Assembly: GCA_905250115.1 (NCBI GenBank)
Contig: CAJNOI010000086.1
Coordinates: forward strand, 1 to 64,000
Length of the DNA stretch: 64,000 nt
Direction of reading: 5' to 3'
DNA from: Adineta steineri
Lineage: Eukaryota > Rotifera > Eurotatoria > Adinetida > Adinetidae
The position numbers and the translations under genes were made by a program. The first letter of the stretch is position 1; each line of letters opens with the position of its first letter. The notes under the pieces were generated by a model. That model worked only from the letters and a program-made list of their open reading frames with translations, was not told where the DNA came from and ran no database searches. Shown here in pieces: positions 32,815-44,955 of this stretch.

Positions 32815-34282
32815 ATGAACTTTCTTCAGAAATTGATCAAACATCTTTTTCCAAATAAAATTATAACTTATCGTATAGCTGACTTAAATAATCAAATATT
32901 GGAACAAAACAACAAAATAAATAATATATTTATAAGTATTGAAAAAGAAAATAGATCTCGACAATTTTGCTATCTTACAATTGAAGAATTAATAAAATTA
33001 TTTGAAAATTGTCCTGTAACAGATCGAGCATTATACGAATGTATTTCTCCAAAAAATTCTGTTAAAATATATATCGATTTCGAATACATGATTCATAATA
33101 ATTTGGATATACAAAATCATCATATTGGTCCTATGTGCTTTGTTAAAATTCTATATTATTTCCTAAATATTCCAGATGATACTATTAATACAGTAGAAGA
33201 TTATACTGAAAACGTTTTCAAACAATTTCTAGTTTTAGAAGCGTATGTCATAGTTTTTATAAAGCTTCTCAAAAATTAGTATTATTTTTAGATCAACAAG
33301 CGAGAAGATATCGTATCATTTTATACATGCAAAACCATCAGTTATATTTGAAAATGTATCTACACTTGCAATTTTTATCAAAGTCATACTTCATTTTGTA
33401 TTATCATTAGTTGTTCAACATAAATGCTCCATGTTCAATATCACTTCACCATTAGGGTCATGTACTATATCAAACTTAATTCAGATCTTAGTACCACATA
33501 TAAATATATTACGAAAACATTGTACTTCATGTCAAACTTCAATTCCTTATATTTCAATCGCTGATATAGCATATTTACTGGTACAAAATAAAACAAATGA
33601 ATGGGTGACAGCAATTGATATAAATGTATACTCCAATAACCAGCAATTTCGTTTATTTAATAGTGTCAAATATGGAAAAAATAATCCTCTTATTTTATCC
33701 ACTACATTTCCTTTTGATTCTCAATTACAATATTCATTTTCTGACCTTCTTAAAAAATCTTTAATTACATTCATCGAAAATGACCAACTTTCAAAAATCT
33801 ATTTTAAAAATGAAAAATTTGTATTTGATTTATCGACTTCTTCTAATTCAACTATTACAAAACTACAAAATTTTATAAATATTGAACCAATTAATCAACA
33901 TATGAAGCATTCGTCTTTTTCTCATTCGCATCCAAATATTAATACTAATCAAAATTTATCACGTTCATTACATCCTAATAAAATTAATAATCTAAATTTA
34001 TCTATACCAGATATGTCAATATTTATCGATTTTGTTGAAAATATCATTACATCTGATCCATCTCATCAAGGTTACATATGTTCATGTGCTCGTGGTACTT
34101 ATAATACAAATTTATTATTTTTTAATATAGCAGGAAAATATAAATTCTGCCCAAAGAAAAATGGTCATCATCAACGTAATAATGTAGCTATCATGATCAA
34201 TAAAAAAGAATATACATACAGTATTCGATGTAAAGATATTGAATGTAATAATACTATTTTATCTTGGAAAAAAATTAAATAG
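32815..34282 (+). CDS. PrimPol-like primase-polymerase
   Basis: Two exons (32815-33242 and 33292-34282, 49-bp intron) give about 472 residues from the first in-frame ATG (MNFLQKLIKH). The archaeo-eukaryotic primase motifs are complete: motif I Asp88-x-Glu90 in IYIDFEYM, motif II SYHFIH (His152), and motif III Asp252 in IDINVYSNNQQFRLF with the following Lys269. A C-terminal UL52-type zinc knuckle is present: KFC-x5-HH-x-RNN, then RCKDIEC (C-x4-C). This matches eukaryotic PrimPol, which starts DNA chains and restarts stalled forks. The linker between core and zinc knuckle is Asn/Ser-rich. The conserved acidic residues are intact, so the enzyme could be active. Its neighbours, an RPA-like and a DUF3987-like gene, suggest a replication cassette rather than the normal cellular locus. 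Confidence 0.8.
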
Positions 34283-34899
34283 TTTTTTTTGCAATTTTTT
34301 GATCATATATACTGTATCAATTAAAATAAAAAAATTCTATTAACTAATGAATCATAAATTTATAAATTTCTTTTTACAATATCTAATAATAAAACATATC
34401 TATCTCACACATTTCATATTTCTTATTTTCTCTACTACTAAAATATATATAAATATATTGAATTCTTTTTTTTCTAAATTTCAATAAAGTCGAATTTATA
34501 AATATAATAAGAATTTTCTGATTCATTATGATGAATCAATATGACAAATGGCGCGTTTCTCTTTTTTTTTTTTATAAAAATAATTATTCATTAAAATTGT
34601 CACAATCATTTACCTACAATTATATCAATTGAAATTGGTGAGTTATATGAATTATAGTTTAGGTAAATCAATGATCACAATATTAGAATTAAGAAATCAG
34701 TTGTATAAGGTAGCATTAATAATCCATTTAGTAAAAATAATGATGTTTTAAACTTTCCGATTTAATACATTTATTAGAGAAGTTTTTCTACAACTATTAC
34801 TAGTGAAAAATACACAATTTAATCAGAGTAGAGAAAAGATTCATTATTGACCTTTTCTACTATGTAGTCATGAAAATTTACGATGAAAAATAAGCTTTT

Positions 34900-35810
34900 T
34901 AGCTAATTTAAAAAATAATTTTTTTTTACGATCTATTTATATAAATACGAACTATAGTTACATTAAAATTTACTTTTACGAACGTTTGATATAAAAAATA
35001 AACCTTTGAGATAGAAAATAGTTTTTTTTCTCTTTTTAATTACGAACTATAGGTATATTTAAATTTATTTTCACGAACGATTGACATAAAAAATAAACCT
35101 ATGAGATAGAAAACATTCTTTTTCTACTTAATTACGAACTATAGTTAGATTTTAATATACTTTTACGAACGTCTGACATGAAAAGTAAACTTTTGACATA
35201 GAAAACAATTTCTTCTTTACAGTCTATTTACATAACTACGAACTATAGTCAGATTTTAATTTATTTTTACGAACGTTTGATATGAAATTTAAACTTTTGA
35301 CATAGCAAATAGTTTCTTCTATACAATCCATTTATATAACTACGAACTATAATTAGATTTAAATTTATTTTCACGAACAATTGAGATGAAAAATGAACCT
35401 TTGACATAGAAAATGATTTTTTTTGACTACACAATTACGAACTATAGTTAGATTTAATTCTACTTTCACCAATGATTGAGATGAGAAATAAACCTTTGAT
35501 ACAGAAAACAATTTTTTATCTAATTAATTATGAACTATAATTAGATTTCAATTTACTTTCACGAACATTTGATATGAAGTATAAACTATTGACATAGAAA
35601 ACAGTTTCTTCTTTACAATCTTATTTATACAATTACGAACTATAGTTGCATTTCAACTGACTATCACGATTATTTGATATGAAAAATAAACCTTTGATAT
35701 ATAAACTAATTTATTTTTATCTGCTCAATTACAAACTATAGTTAGCTTTAAAGTTACTCTCACGAGCCTTTGAGATGAAAAAGAACCTTTGACATAGAAA
35801 ATCTCAAAGA
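34900..35810. repeat. Tandem array, about nine units of roughly 98 bp
   Basis: Units share TACGAACTATAGTTAGATTT, then TTTACTTTCACGAACGTTTG, then AAATAAACCTTTGACATAGA. Unit starts fall near 34946, 35041, 35133, 35238, 35341, 35436, 35529, 35634 and 35729, so spacing is 91-105 bp. Copies are diverged but ordered. No frame is conserved. The array follows the primase gene. Confidence 0.85.
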
Positions 35811-36625
35811 AAATTTATTATTGTGATCATTAGATTTATCTAACTTAATCATATAATTTACCAGAAACAAAAAAATTTAAACTTAAACTTGTAAAAAAAA
35901 ATAAAAAATAAATTTGTAAACAAATGTTTACAACGGCAATAAATCATACGGCAGTAAATCCTGTAATCCAAACAAAATGTAGAATATAATGAATGCCAAA
36001 ATTCTCAATGCATCTTCTTTATATTCAGAATCGAACAGTAAAACTATACAATGACAATTTGAAAAATACTTTTTATGGCTAAATAGCGCAGAACGAGTTT
36101 CATATATGTACATTTATTCACAAAAGATAAATATAGTTAAAAATGTTCCTTTCGTGAAGACGTTGATTGGCAATTATTGAAAGAAAATTTTTGAAGTTAA
36201 CTTAAAAGATTTGGTTTTTCGCATTATAAGTCAGGAAATCCTTGAAAATTTTATTAAACTTTATCAGTCATTATTTATCCGCTAAGATATTCACTCTTTT
36301 TCTTTTTCTATTATTAAAACATAACTCTTACAGAAGGCGGATAAAAAGCGTTTTCTTTGACATAAGATACCTTCGGGTAGGATTTGAGTTTTTCTTAAAC
36401 GAATTCTCTCAGGTATACGTTTCAAGTTAGATCGCACTGGCTCCAAATAGAACTCGGCAAACTCTATTGATTCCAACTATAATCTCCCTCATTAGTTTCT
36501 CTTTACACCCTCGAAATCCTCCCCCCTCCGGTCCAACCACCCAAATTACTCGAAATCACAGTTTTTTCTGTACGGATTCGTCTCTGAACTGATTTCAACC
36601 TCAATCACACTGTTTCCAAGTCGAG

Positions 36626-36694
36626 ATGGATGTGGGTGTCGGTGTGCAGTGTTTATCTTTTACTCAAACGCAGACCAACACCCACACCCTGAGC
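36626..36694. repeat. TGTGGG-type hairpin mini-element
   Basis: GATGGATGTGGGTGTCGGTG pairs imperfectly with CCAACACCCACACCCTGAG. Confidence 0.6.
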
Positions 36695-36837
36695 GTTTTC
36701 GTTCAGGAGAAACTCGAATCCTGTTCAAAAGTATCCTACGTTTTCTTAAAAATACAATTTGTTAAGAACCTATTTTATGATTATATTCCATATGTTATAT
36801 GGATCATTGTCTCAGTAGCATAGAATAATGTACTCAC

Positions 36838-39800
36838 TAAGTTTCTTGAGAGTAACGGTATTTGTTCCCGAAATGGCAATGTCAAAGGATCCAGTCTCGC
36901 TTGGAGAAAACGTTGTGACTACTAGTATATAAGTTTTATTAGCTTGAAGAGAAATATCAAGTCGAAATTGATTAGCAGAACCACTTTGATCATCAGCTTT
37001 AAGAACATTTTCAAGTGGATCGAGTGCGTTAAATATTTTTTCATAGATATAACCATAAGTGTCCAGTGCGCTGTAGGTGCGAAAAATATAATAACCATTT
37101 TCGATTACGTTGACTTGAATAGATTCATAATGAAAGTTTGGTTCAGTACAATCTCGAAAATAGACTTGATTTGTTTTAGTTAATGACGATTGAAATACCA
37201 CTTTGAGAGACAGTGAACCATAAACTGCAAACAAATCAAATCAAATAATAAGTCAGAAATACCTAAGTATTATTATGTTTCTGTAAGCACAGTAACATTG
37301 ACCAATTTATTTAACATACAGATCTCATTGAGAACGCCTACATGTAATCGAATGATATTTTTCAAGATATTTCTAATTTACTTTTCTAGAACTTTCATCA
37401 GCTACGCCTTTGGAAAGGAAAAGTTGAACAATGTATTTTGGACATATCAGCACTATAAGAAATTCTGCTTCAAAAGACGTCGCAAATTTCCTCTGATTCT
37501 CCATACTGATATTCTAAATTTTGTTCGTAAATTATCGTAAAAGGTCGAGTAGAATGAAAGCAACTTCATGTTCCCATTATCGAAGCCATGATTCTGTGGC
37601 TGTCATGTAAAAATGTTTTTGAAATTTGCTATCGCCTTAATATTACCTTTACGAACAAGCAATTATATATTCTGCTAGAACTTGAACTTCTCGATTATTC
37701 ATAGGCTGCAGAAGGCATTGCATACAGATTAAGCTAAAAAAAATTAATTTGAAAATACTTGATCAACAGTTTTTTCTTCGCTAGATACTTTGTTGATCAT
37801 CTTTTTTTTTATTATTTTTTCAAATAAGTTTCACCTTACCACATGAATTTTGTAAAAACGAAAATTTTTGGACTCGATGATTGTTGTCATCGACAATGAA
37901 TATATTTCCGGACGTATCAAAACTAAGATCGTTTGGATAATCGAATTGGTGAGGTTGTGTACCTTTCCCACGGCATCCAACTAAGCATCGAAACCCATCG
38001 GGTCCCGATCCAACAATACGATTATTTAGCGCATCTGCAATGAACAGATATTTCTGGGCATCCAGTAATACTGCACTTGGACAATAAAGATTTATTGTTG
38101 GAGTTTCTGATTCTCTTCCTGCTACAATGGTGCCATTTGATTGTCCCAGCTGAAATAAATGAATTCGATTATTCTCACAATCTGCTATATATAAGTCAAA
38201 GTTTGTATCAACAAAGATTCTCGATGCAGTTTGAATTTGGTTCAAATTCGATCCCCATTCGCCTGTTCCAGCTACGCGAATTAATTTCATATCATCTGCA
38301 TATAGCCATTTTTTCACAACTTCAGCACCACCGGACACTCCACAATACAAAGTATCATTCGAATCTATAAAGAGACTGTCACATGTTGAACGAACATCTA
38401 TCACAGTGACAAATGTGTTGTTCTCTGCTATCCATTTATTTATTCGAGATTGACCATTCGGATATCTAACAGAAAAATACACGTCACCATTAGTTACCAC
38501 AAAAAACGAGGCAAAGGAAGCATGCATAGGCAGAGGAATGTTCTTTATCGGATGCATGCTTCCCTCATGCCACACTAAGATTTGCCTTTTTTCTCCATCA
38601 TAAATATGAATCGTATTATTTTTAGCGATGAAGAGAAAGTTTATTTTTGTTTTCATTGCTGATCCATTAGGGAAAGTAGTACCAACTGAATTCCACTCTG
38701 CAGTTGCACAAAATTTTGGCTGAATCATCGGAGGATCTACAAATTACAATAAAAGAAGACAACATGGAAATATCTCAACCGTTTTGTCAAAGATAAAGAG
38801 GGGAATCACTCATATTACTGTAGTTTTTCTATAATTTTGTTATTGATCCGCAGCATACTATTTAGTATCAAGTTTTTCTATAGAGTAGTTCTTCTTTATA
38901 TCGACTATCTTTTAATATTTCATAGTTTTACCTAACTGCGTTCTGCTTACCACATGATTTTTCCAAAAATAAGAACTTTTGAATTCGATGATTGAATTGG
39001 TCACTGACAAAAATATTGCCTAAACGATCAAAACTAAAACTAAAGGGAATTGATAATTGGTGAGATTCCATGCCACCTCCTCGACAGCCAACTAAACATC
39101 GAAAGCCATCGGGTCCTGATCCAACAACACGGTTATTCCCGCCATCCAAAATGAATAGATATTTATAAGCATCCACTACTACCGCATTTGGCGACAAAAG
39201 TGAAATTGTTGGATTTATTGTTCCACTTCCTGCTACTGGCATGCCAGTTGTTTGTCCTAATCGAAATTCATATAATTGAATCCGATGATTCTCACAATCT
39301 GCTATGTATAAGTCAAAGTTCGTATCAACAAAAATTCCTCGGGGTAGATTAAGTTCGTTAAAGCGAGATCCCATTCTACCTGTCCCAGCCATGCGAACCG
39401 CTGCCAAAGATGGATCACGCAACGATTTTCTCATAACTTCGTGAGTTTGTTCAAGAGAATAGTACAAACTATCATTCGTATCGATAAAAAGACCATTAAA
39501 AGATAACCTAGCATTAATCACAGTGATATTTGTGTTGTTCTTTGCTATCCACTTGTCTATTCTACGGGTTCCTACGTTATTGCCATAATAGATATCGCCA
39601 TTGATTGCAACGAAAAGAGAATGTATAAGATTAATATTTATAGGAATGAACTTTGTTGGATCAATACTTCCTTCATGCCACTCGATGAATTCCCTTTTCT
39701 CTTGGTTATGAACGTATACACTATTATTTTTAGTGATAAAAACGAATTTGGGACCTCTACCAACTATCGTTGCATTAGCGAAAGTGACTGCAATTGGATT

Positions 39801-41351
39801 CCAAGCTGCTGTTGGACACAATTTCGGTTGGTGAAAGGCCAAAACTGAAATGACAAGAAAAAATTTTCAAATACCGAAGTTCAATATTTCGTCTACTTCT
39901 ATAAATGAAAAGTGAATTATTTCAAAATTTCACTGATGAACAAAAACGTTAATGAATAAGCTGAAACTAAGCTCAATGTCAACGAATTTGTTATAAAAAA
40001 ATTAACTATTGGAGAGAAATGAAAGTCCTTGTTTAAAAAATTAAATTGAAATACGACTTAGGAGAGAACATTTAAAATTTAGATGTAGAAATTTGGGCCC
40101 TGGGTTCTCCTATAGGCTGTGACCACTGTACTTCAACCTCTGTAATCGATTAGTACAGACGCCGTCATAGTCTATGATAAAAGAACTTTGCTGTGCTTTG
40201 TTTATATGATAAAGCTATATAAAAAAACTGATTCATCATATGTGTATCTCAGCTATTATCTCTGTAAAGTGAAATAATAGTATCGTTCTTCACATTTTTA
40301 ATCACGCAGGCATTGCATCAACAGCTTTTTCGTTAAATGTAATAGAAGATTCCATCTTCTTCTCATTGTCTCTTAATTGTCGATCCGAAACCATAGTAGA
40401 GGATATTTTCGAATTTGCTCTGGTTTTATGTCATGTATAAAATCTCTATTCTTTAACTAAGCTCAATGGAAATTCTATCAGATATTTGAGTTTTCAATGA
40501 ATAATTTGCAACAGATAAAAGCACTTACCTGATTTTCTGTTGTTGAGAAGCGTGAATGGGCGTGGGTGTGAGAGAAAGACACAAAACTCACACCCACACC
40601 CTCATCTTCATCCTCATCCACATCGGTACCCATCCATTACCACCGTTCTCATCCGTCGCAAAAGCCTACTGAATCTCATCACCACCTATATTCTCGCGCA
40701 GCTTTTGTGCTCTCTAAATACTAACCGTACTCTTCCACACTTTAAAGACATTCATGAAGCTATTCAATACTCGCGAAAAGCATAAACTCGTAAAAATCAT
40801 CACGACTGTGATAGATGCTATATTTTGTTCGATAATATACACTCTGAAACTAATCCTAGGCACGAAATTAAAAGCTTGGCCATGGTTGTTGCTATCAAAT
40901 AAAGAACCATGTCTAGAAATAGTTGCTCAATCTATTTATTTATTTTTCAAATGAACGATTCAAAGACTCATCTAATGTGACACACATACAACTCATATTT
41001 GATTACTAGTAGTTGTAGAAATATTTCATAACTTTAAAGCAGTTTGAAAACAAAATAGATCATTCTAAAGAAGTTTACTCTCTAACTGAGTTAGATATAA
41101 GGTATGAAACATATCAGAACTATCACTTTTGAACAAATGAGAAAGATCCCTCTGAATTCTTTTCAAGTTCTACCATCTATGATTTAAATCTCTCCTGTTC
41201 AACTAAAACTCTAATGAATAATGTCATTAGACAATGACTGATCGTCAATATGTAATTAGCAAAAATCTCTACCTGATGTTTCATTGTTGCCTGATGTTTC
41301 ATTGTTGAGAATGAACAAAAGAACAATAATAAATACGTGGATATTCCACAT
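36838..41351 (-). CDS. Signal-NHL-NHL-PPC protein, paralogue of 3657-8087
   Basis: Four exons on the minus strand: 41351-41273 (signal peptide MWNIHVFIIVLLFIL), 39844-38951 and 38736-37840 (one NHL-repeat propeller each, about 298 residues), and 37224-36838 (PPC-like beta-sandwich). Every junction is phase 1. The signal exon resembles MLNIYVFIIILLFIL of the plus-strand gene. It ends with an 18-bp tandem duplication, giving NNETSGNNETS. Both propellers end in the same SCG-K boundary, so one arose by exon duplication. The protein is probably extracellular or membrane-bound and involved in recognition. A clear donor at 36837 implies a further 3' exon, but none with transmembrane helices was found, only a tiny candidate near 36748. 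As in its paralogue, the receptor tail may be lost. Confidence 0.75.
40557..40606. repeat. TGTGGG-type hairpin inside the first intron
   Basis: TGGGCGTGGGTGTGAG faces CTCACACCCACACCCTC about 30 bp away. Confidence 0.65.
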
Positions 41352-42135
41352 CATTCAACAAGATGTGTTCATTGTTAAATTAATTAACTAATAAAACAAT
41401 CTTCTTCTTATTCTTATTCATTGTCTTTGATAAAAGCAAACTGGCACTCATTGTAAATTTTCTCTATAGTTATATATCTCTCTTTGTCTCTTTTTTTTCT
41501 CTCATTCATTTCTTCCAAAATAACACTAAGAGAAAAAATAGTGTTATAGAGAGTGTTTTGTCGTAGGTAAGATAAAAAATTGATTCTAGATTGGACTAAT
41601 AAACAAAACTGATGCTTTAATTTGATATTTTTTATTGAATTTCATTGTTTTCGAAATCATACAATGAAATTTAAATTCGAAATGATCCTTTTCTTTTTTT
41701 TAATTTTATAGAAAAATCTTTGATTTTAGTAAAGAAGAGCGTGATGACGTAAAACAAGAATTAATCAATATCGATGTCAATCATCAGACGTGTTTTAATA
41801 AAAATACGATATTAAAAATCATAGTTAATAAATGATTGACGTCAATGAATAAGTCATGACTAGTCTGATATATTTTTATTTGAATCTGCCAAGTGATTTG
41901 CTTTGTCAGGACTCATTTTTAATAACGTTCTTTATTTCTCTATGCGCAATAAGTATCTATGAGAAAAATTTCCTTTGAGTATTTCGATGTTTTAGAATAA
42001 GAACTCATGAGATATATAAAAAGTGGAACTGTTCATCGCGATATGATGGATTTTTATAACGAGCAGCAAAAAGATGCATGAAGTCAATTTGAAATTCAAT
42101 ATATGCAAAAGCAAAACTCTAAAAATAGACGGATC
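41352..42135 (-). promoter_or_regulatory. Upstream block of the minus-strand NHL gene, shared with 2870-3656
   Basis: On the minus strand this matches the region before the plus-strand paralogue, through to within a short distance of the ATG. The similarity stops at 42136-42140, exactly where a TGTGGG hairpin begins. It likely contains promoter and 5' UTR. Confidence 0.55.
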
Positions 42136-42137
42136 TT

Positions 42138-42219
42138 ATCTTGAGGGTGTGGGTGTGGATGTGAGTTTCGCTATGAGGATCATAGTAAAGATACCTATCC
42201 TCGGCCATACCCTCAAGAT
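42138..42219. repeat. TGTGGG-type hairpin mini-element at a homology boundary
   Basis: ATCTTGAGGGTGTGGGTGTG at one end and GGCCATACCCTCAAGAT at the other. It is among the best-preserved copies and defines the ends ATCTTGAGGGT/ACCCTCAAGAT. Confidence 0.75.
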
Positions 42220-42767
42220 ATGTCGCTTCATTTACATAACGCGTAAGCATCGTTTTTTTTCTAGAAATTAAAAATAAATAATTACTGAGAGCCAACAGAA
42301 AGTATCACATTTATCTTACACAAATAGAAACAACCCCCCGTGTATACTACCCTCAAACATAACATCTTTGCTCGTCAGAAGGACAGAAAGAATGCATGCG
42401 TCAATTGAATCCATTTATGTGATGCAACAAATTCACTCTTGCTTATTTCAAAAAACACATTTTGATGAGTAGCTAATTGCTTGATAAGCTCAAATAACTC
42501 AATATGAGAAGCTTTTCATGAGCAATGCAAAATCAAACATAACAGCAAGAACAACAATGTTTTTCTCTCTTTCTACAATCATTACCAACTGTTTTTTTTT
42601 TCGTCAAGTATTTCTCCATGTGTCAGCAAATGACTCATGTGCTTTTTTACCAAACACTGATGCAAAAAAGGAAAAAAGCAGCACTTTTCTGAAGTCATAC
42701 TCATTCAATTCCTGATTCAAATTTGTGTTCAATAGTCAGTTAATCGCTTATTCTACATTCTGCGAAT
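42220..42767. other. Intergenic, upstream of the ubiquitin-like gene
   Basis: No gene recognised. Short open frames lack domain signal. Probably the promoter region of the following gene. Confidence 0.4.
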
Positions 42768-43007
42768 ATGAAAATTTATCTGAAGTCATTGGACAATATC
42801 ATTCTGACCTTCGAAATGAACGCCTCAGACACGATCGACAAGTTGAGACTACAAATCGAAGAAAGAACGGGCGTCAAACCAGATTCTCAACGGCTACTAT
42901 ATCAAGGCCAACAACTAGAAGACTTGCGCACATTTGATGATCATAAAATACCAGATGAAAGTACACTTATGATCACAACTAAACTACAAGGACTCGTTAC
43001 TCATTAA
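42768..43007 (+). CDS. Ubiquitin-like protein without C-terminal Gly-Gly
   Basis: 79 residues, single exon, starting MKIYLKSLDN and aligning along the whole of ubiquitin: SDTIDKLRLQIEERTGVKPD, QRLLYQGQQLED, ESTLMI. The end is KLQGLVTH in place of LRLRGG, so the double glycine needed for conjugation is missing. The positions equivalent to Lys48 and Lys63 are Gln and Asp. The protein could be a non-conjugated ubiquitin-fold adaptor or a degenerate copy. The intact frame argues for some constraint. No extra domain is fused in frame. Confidence 0.8.
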   Translation: MKIYLKSLDNIILTFEMNASDTIDKLRLQIEERTGVKPDSQRLLYQGQQLEDLRTFDDHKIPDESTLMITTKLQGLVTH

Positions 43008-43843
43008 TCAACATTAATCTGCACAGATGAAAACTGGAATGAACTTACTTCACTACTCTTGATTTTTTTGTGCACGTTTGAACAAAATATCTCAGTATTA
43101 TTTCAAAGTCAAAACAAAACCTCCTTCTTCAATATTTTTCATTTTCATGTTTCCTGTCGTGAAGGTGTGGATGCGAATAGAAAAGAAACAAGCACACCTA
43201 TTTCAAAAGTGAGAATAAGAAGGAAATAATCTTATTCATCGAATGCTTTAAACTTCTTTGATTTCAAAGATAATAGTTTGTTGCTTTGTTTAAGTATACT
43301 AGTGGAAACTTTATATGTTTGTATTTACGAAAAAAAAGAAATCAAAACAGTTTCACAAATATTCAAATGACAATACTGTAAAAAGAAAACAAAACATAAG
43401 GTGTATTTTCTTGTTTTTATATTTTTAAATTCTTTCTATGTTATTTTTGTCATCTGAATATTTATTTCTTCTTTCATCAGTATAATCATAAAATAAATTA
43501 AATTTTTACAAAAAGCTTATATATTTACATATTAAAAACAGGAAAATATTAGAAATGCACAAACTAGTCATTAACAATCAGTTAAGTTATTAAGTCATTG
43601 TTCGATCACTGTAAAATAATTTGTGAAAGAAAAGTATTTATTCAGAAATGGAATTGTACTGTGTATTAAAAATATGCCAATGAAATAAAATAAGTCATCT
43701 AAAAATCTCATATTTAAACCTTTGGAAACTGAAGAAATGCGAAAAGTAGTAAATTAAATTTGATTAGAATTCTATATTAATAAGATCATCGTAAATATTT
43801 GGATATTTCATTTATATATTCCTTCGTATGCTTTTATTGTATA

Positions 43844-43890
43844 AAGGTGAGTGTAGTTGAAAGAGAAATACTCACATTCATACCCACAAG
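43844..43890. repeat. Degenerate TGTGGG-type hairpin
   Basis: AAGGTGAGTGTAG faces CTCACATTCATACCC around a short A-rich loop. Confidence 0.4.
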
Positions 43891-44904
43891 ATCAAATAAT
43901 TATTCATTGCCTCGAGCAATAGATAAAGTTTTCGTGTCAGAGTAAAATTGTATATGTGAATTAAAAAATATTCTCACTTGTAGAGAAAAAGAACTATATA
44001 AAACACAAACTGCGTGTTCATTTTTTTTTTCATCATGATCGACATAGTTATGTTTTCATTAGCTATAATTTGTTATTCTTTCCGATTTTTTTCTTAAGTA
44101 CTAGAAGAGGCGATCATCATTTATTGATATATCACCAACTAAAATCAGATATTAACATAATTTGTTGTTGCTGTCATTTAAGGAAAATGTGATAATGTTT
44201 TCTATACGATAATTATATTTTTGCATAATCGCCAGGATGGTTTTTCTTCGTATTAATGTAAATTCTTCTGACATTCGAGTTTTTTTTATTATGTTCTCTT
44301 GATGTTTTAATTCCATTTACACATATTCCTTCCTTTTCTACAGGGTATAGATATCAACAGAAAAAGTCATATGTACTTAGAAAATAGGAACTGGTGTTTA
44401 TAACCTATAAGAGAAGTGCACAAAAGAATTGGATAAAGGGAATCAACAATAAGTAATGGTAATGAGAAAATGGTTAATGGAAAAACAATACATTCTTTTT
44501 AATTTTAAATAGATAAATAAACTTAACAATTGCTTGCAGTTTTTCTGTTATTTGATGATCTGATAAAATCTTAGAATGAGTACATGGACGGTATTGTCTC
44601 TGTTGACAGTTTACTCGATTTCTATATACTTCAGAATTTTGTCCTCGTTTGTTTGATTTAATCATACTTAATAGTATTATGAATGATTGAAATAAGGTTT
44701 AATATCAAATCAATTCACAGAAAACAATTATTATTCTATGATTCATAAAATTCGTATTATAAAGGCGTTGCATATAAATATTCACATTTCTGACGTTACT
44801 AAACATTAAATTCATTGAAAAGAAATTATAAAAGTACAATTATTTGTAAACTTAAATCGATAATAAAAAACTGACGATCACGATCATTACCCAAAAAATC
44901 TCAT

Positions 44905-44955
44905 AAGGTATGAATGTAGATGAGTAGTGAACTGCCGCACTCTCATCCATACCCT
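44905..44955. repeat. Degenerate TGTGGG-type hairpin
   Basis: AAGGTATGAATGTAGATGAG faces CTCTCATCCATACCCTG. Confidence 0.5.

Larger units (their letters stand above)
34283..36837. other. Intergenic with the tandem array
   Basis: No gene found between the primase and the minus-strand NHL gene. The missing 3' exon of that minus-strand gene, if it exists, should lie here. No 7TM-coding stretch was seen. Confidence 0.45.

Noticed and set aside
44474-44665. Minus-strand 63-codon frame with Cys/Arg-rich stretch
   Set aside because: Coding-like in part, but no splice partners, homology or start context could be supported.
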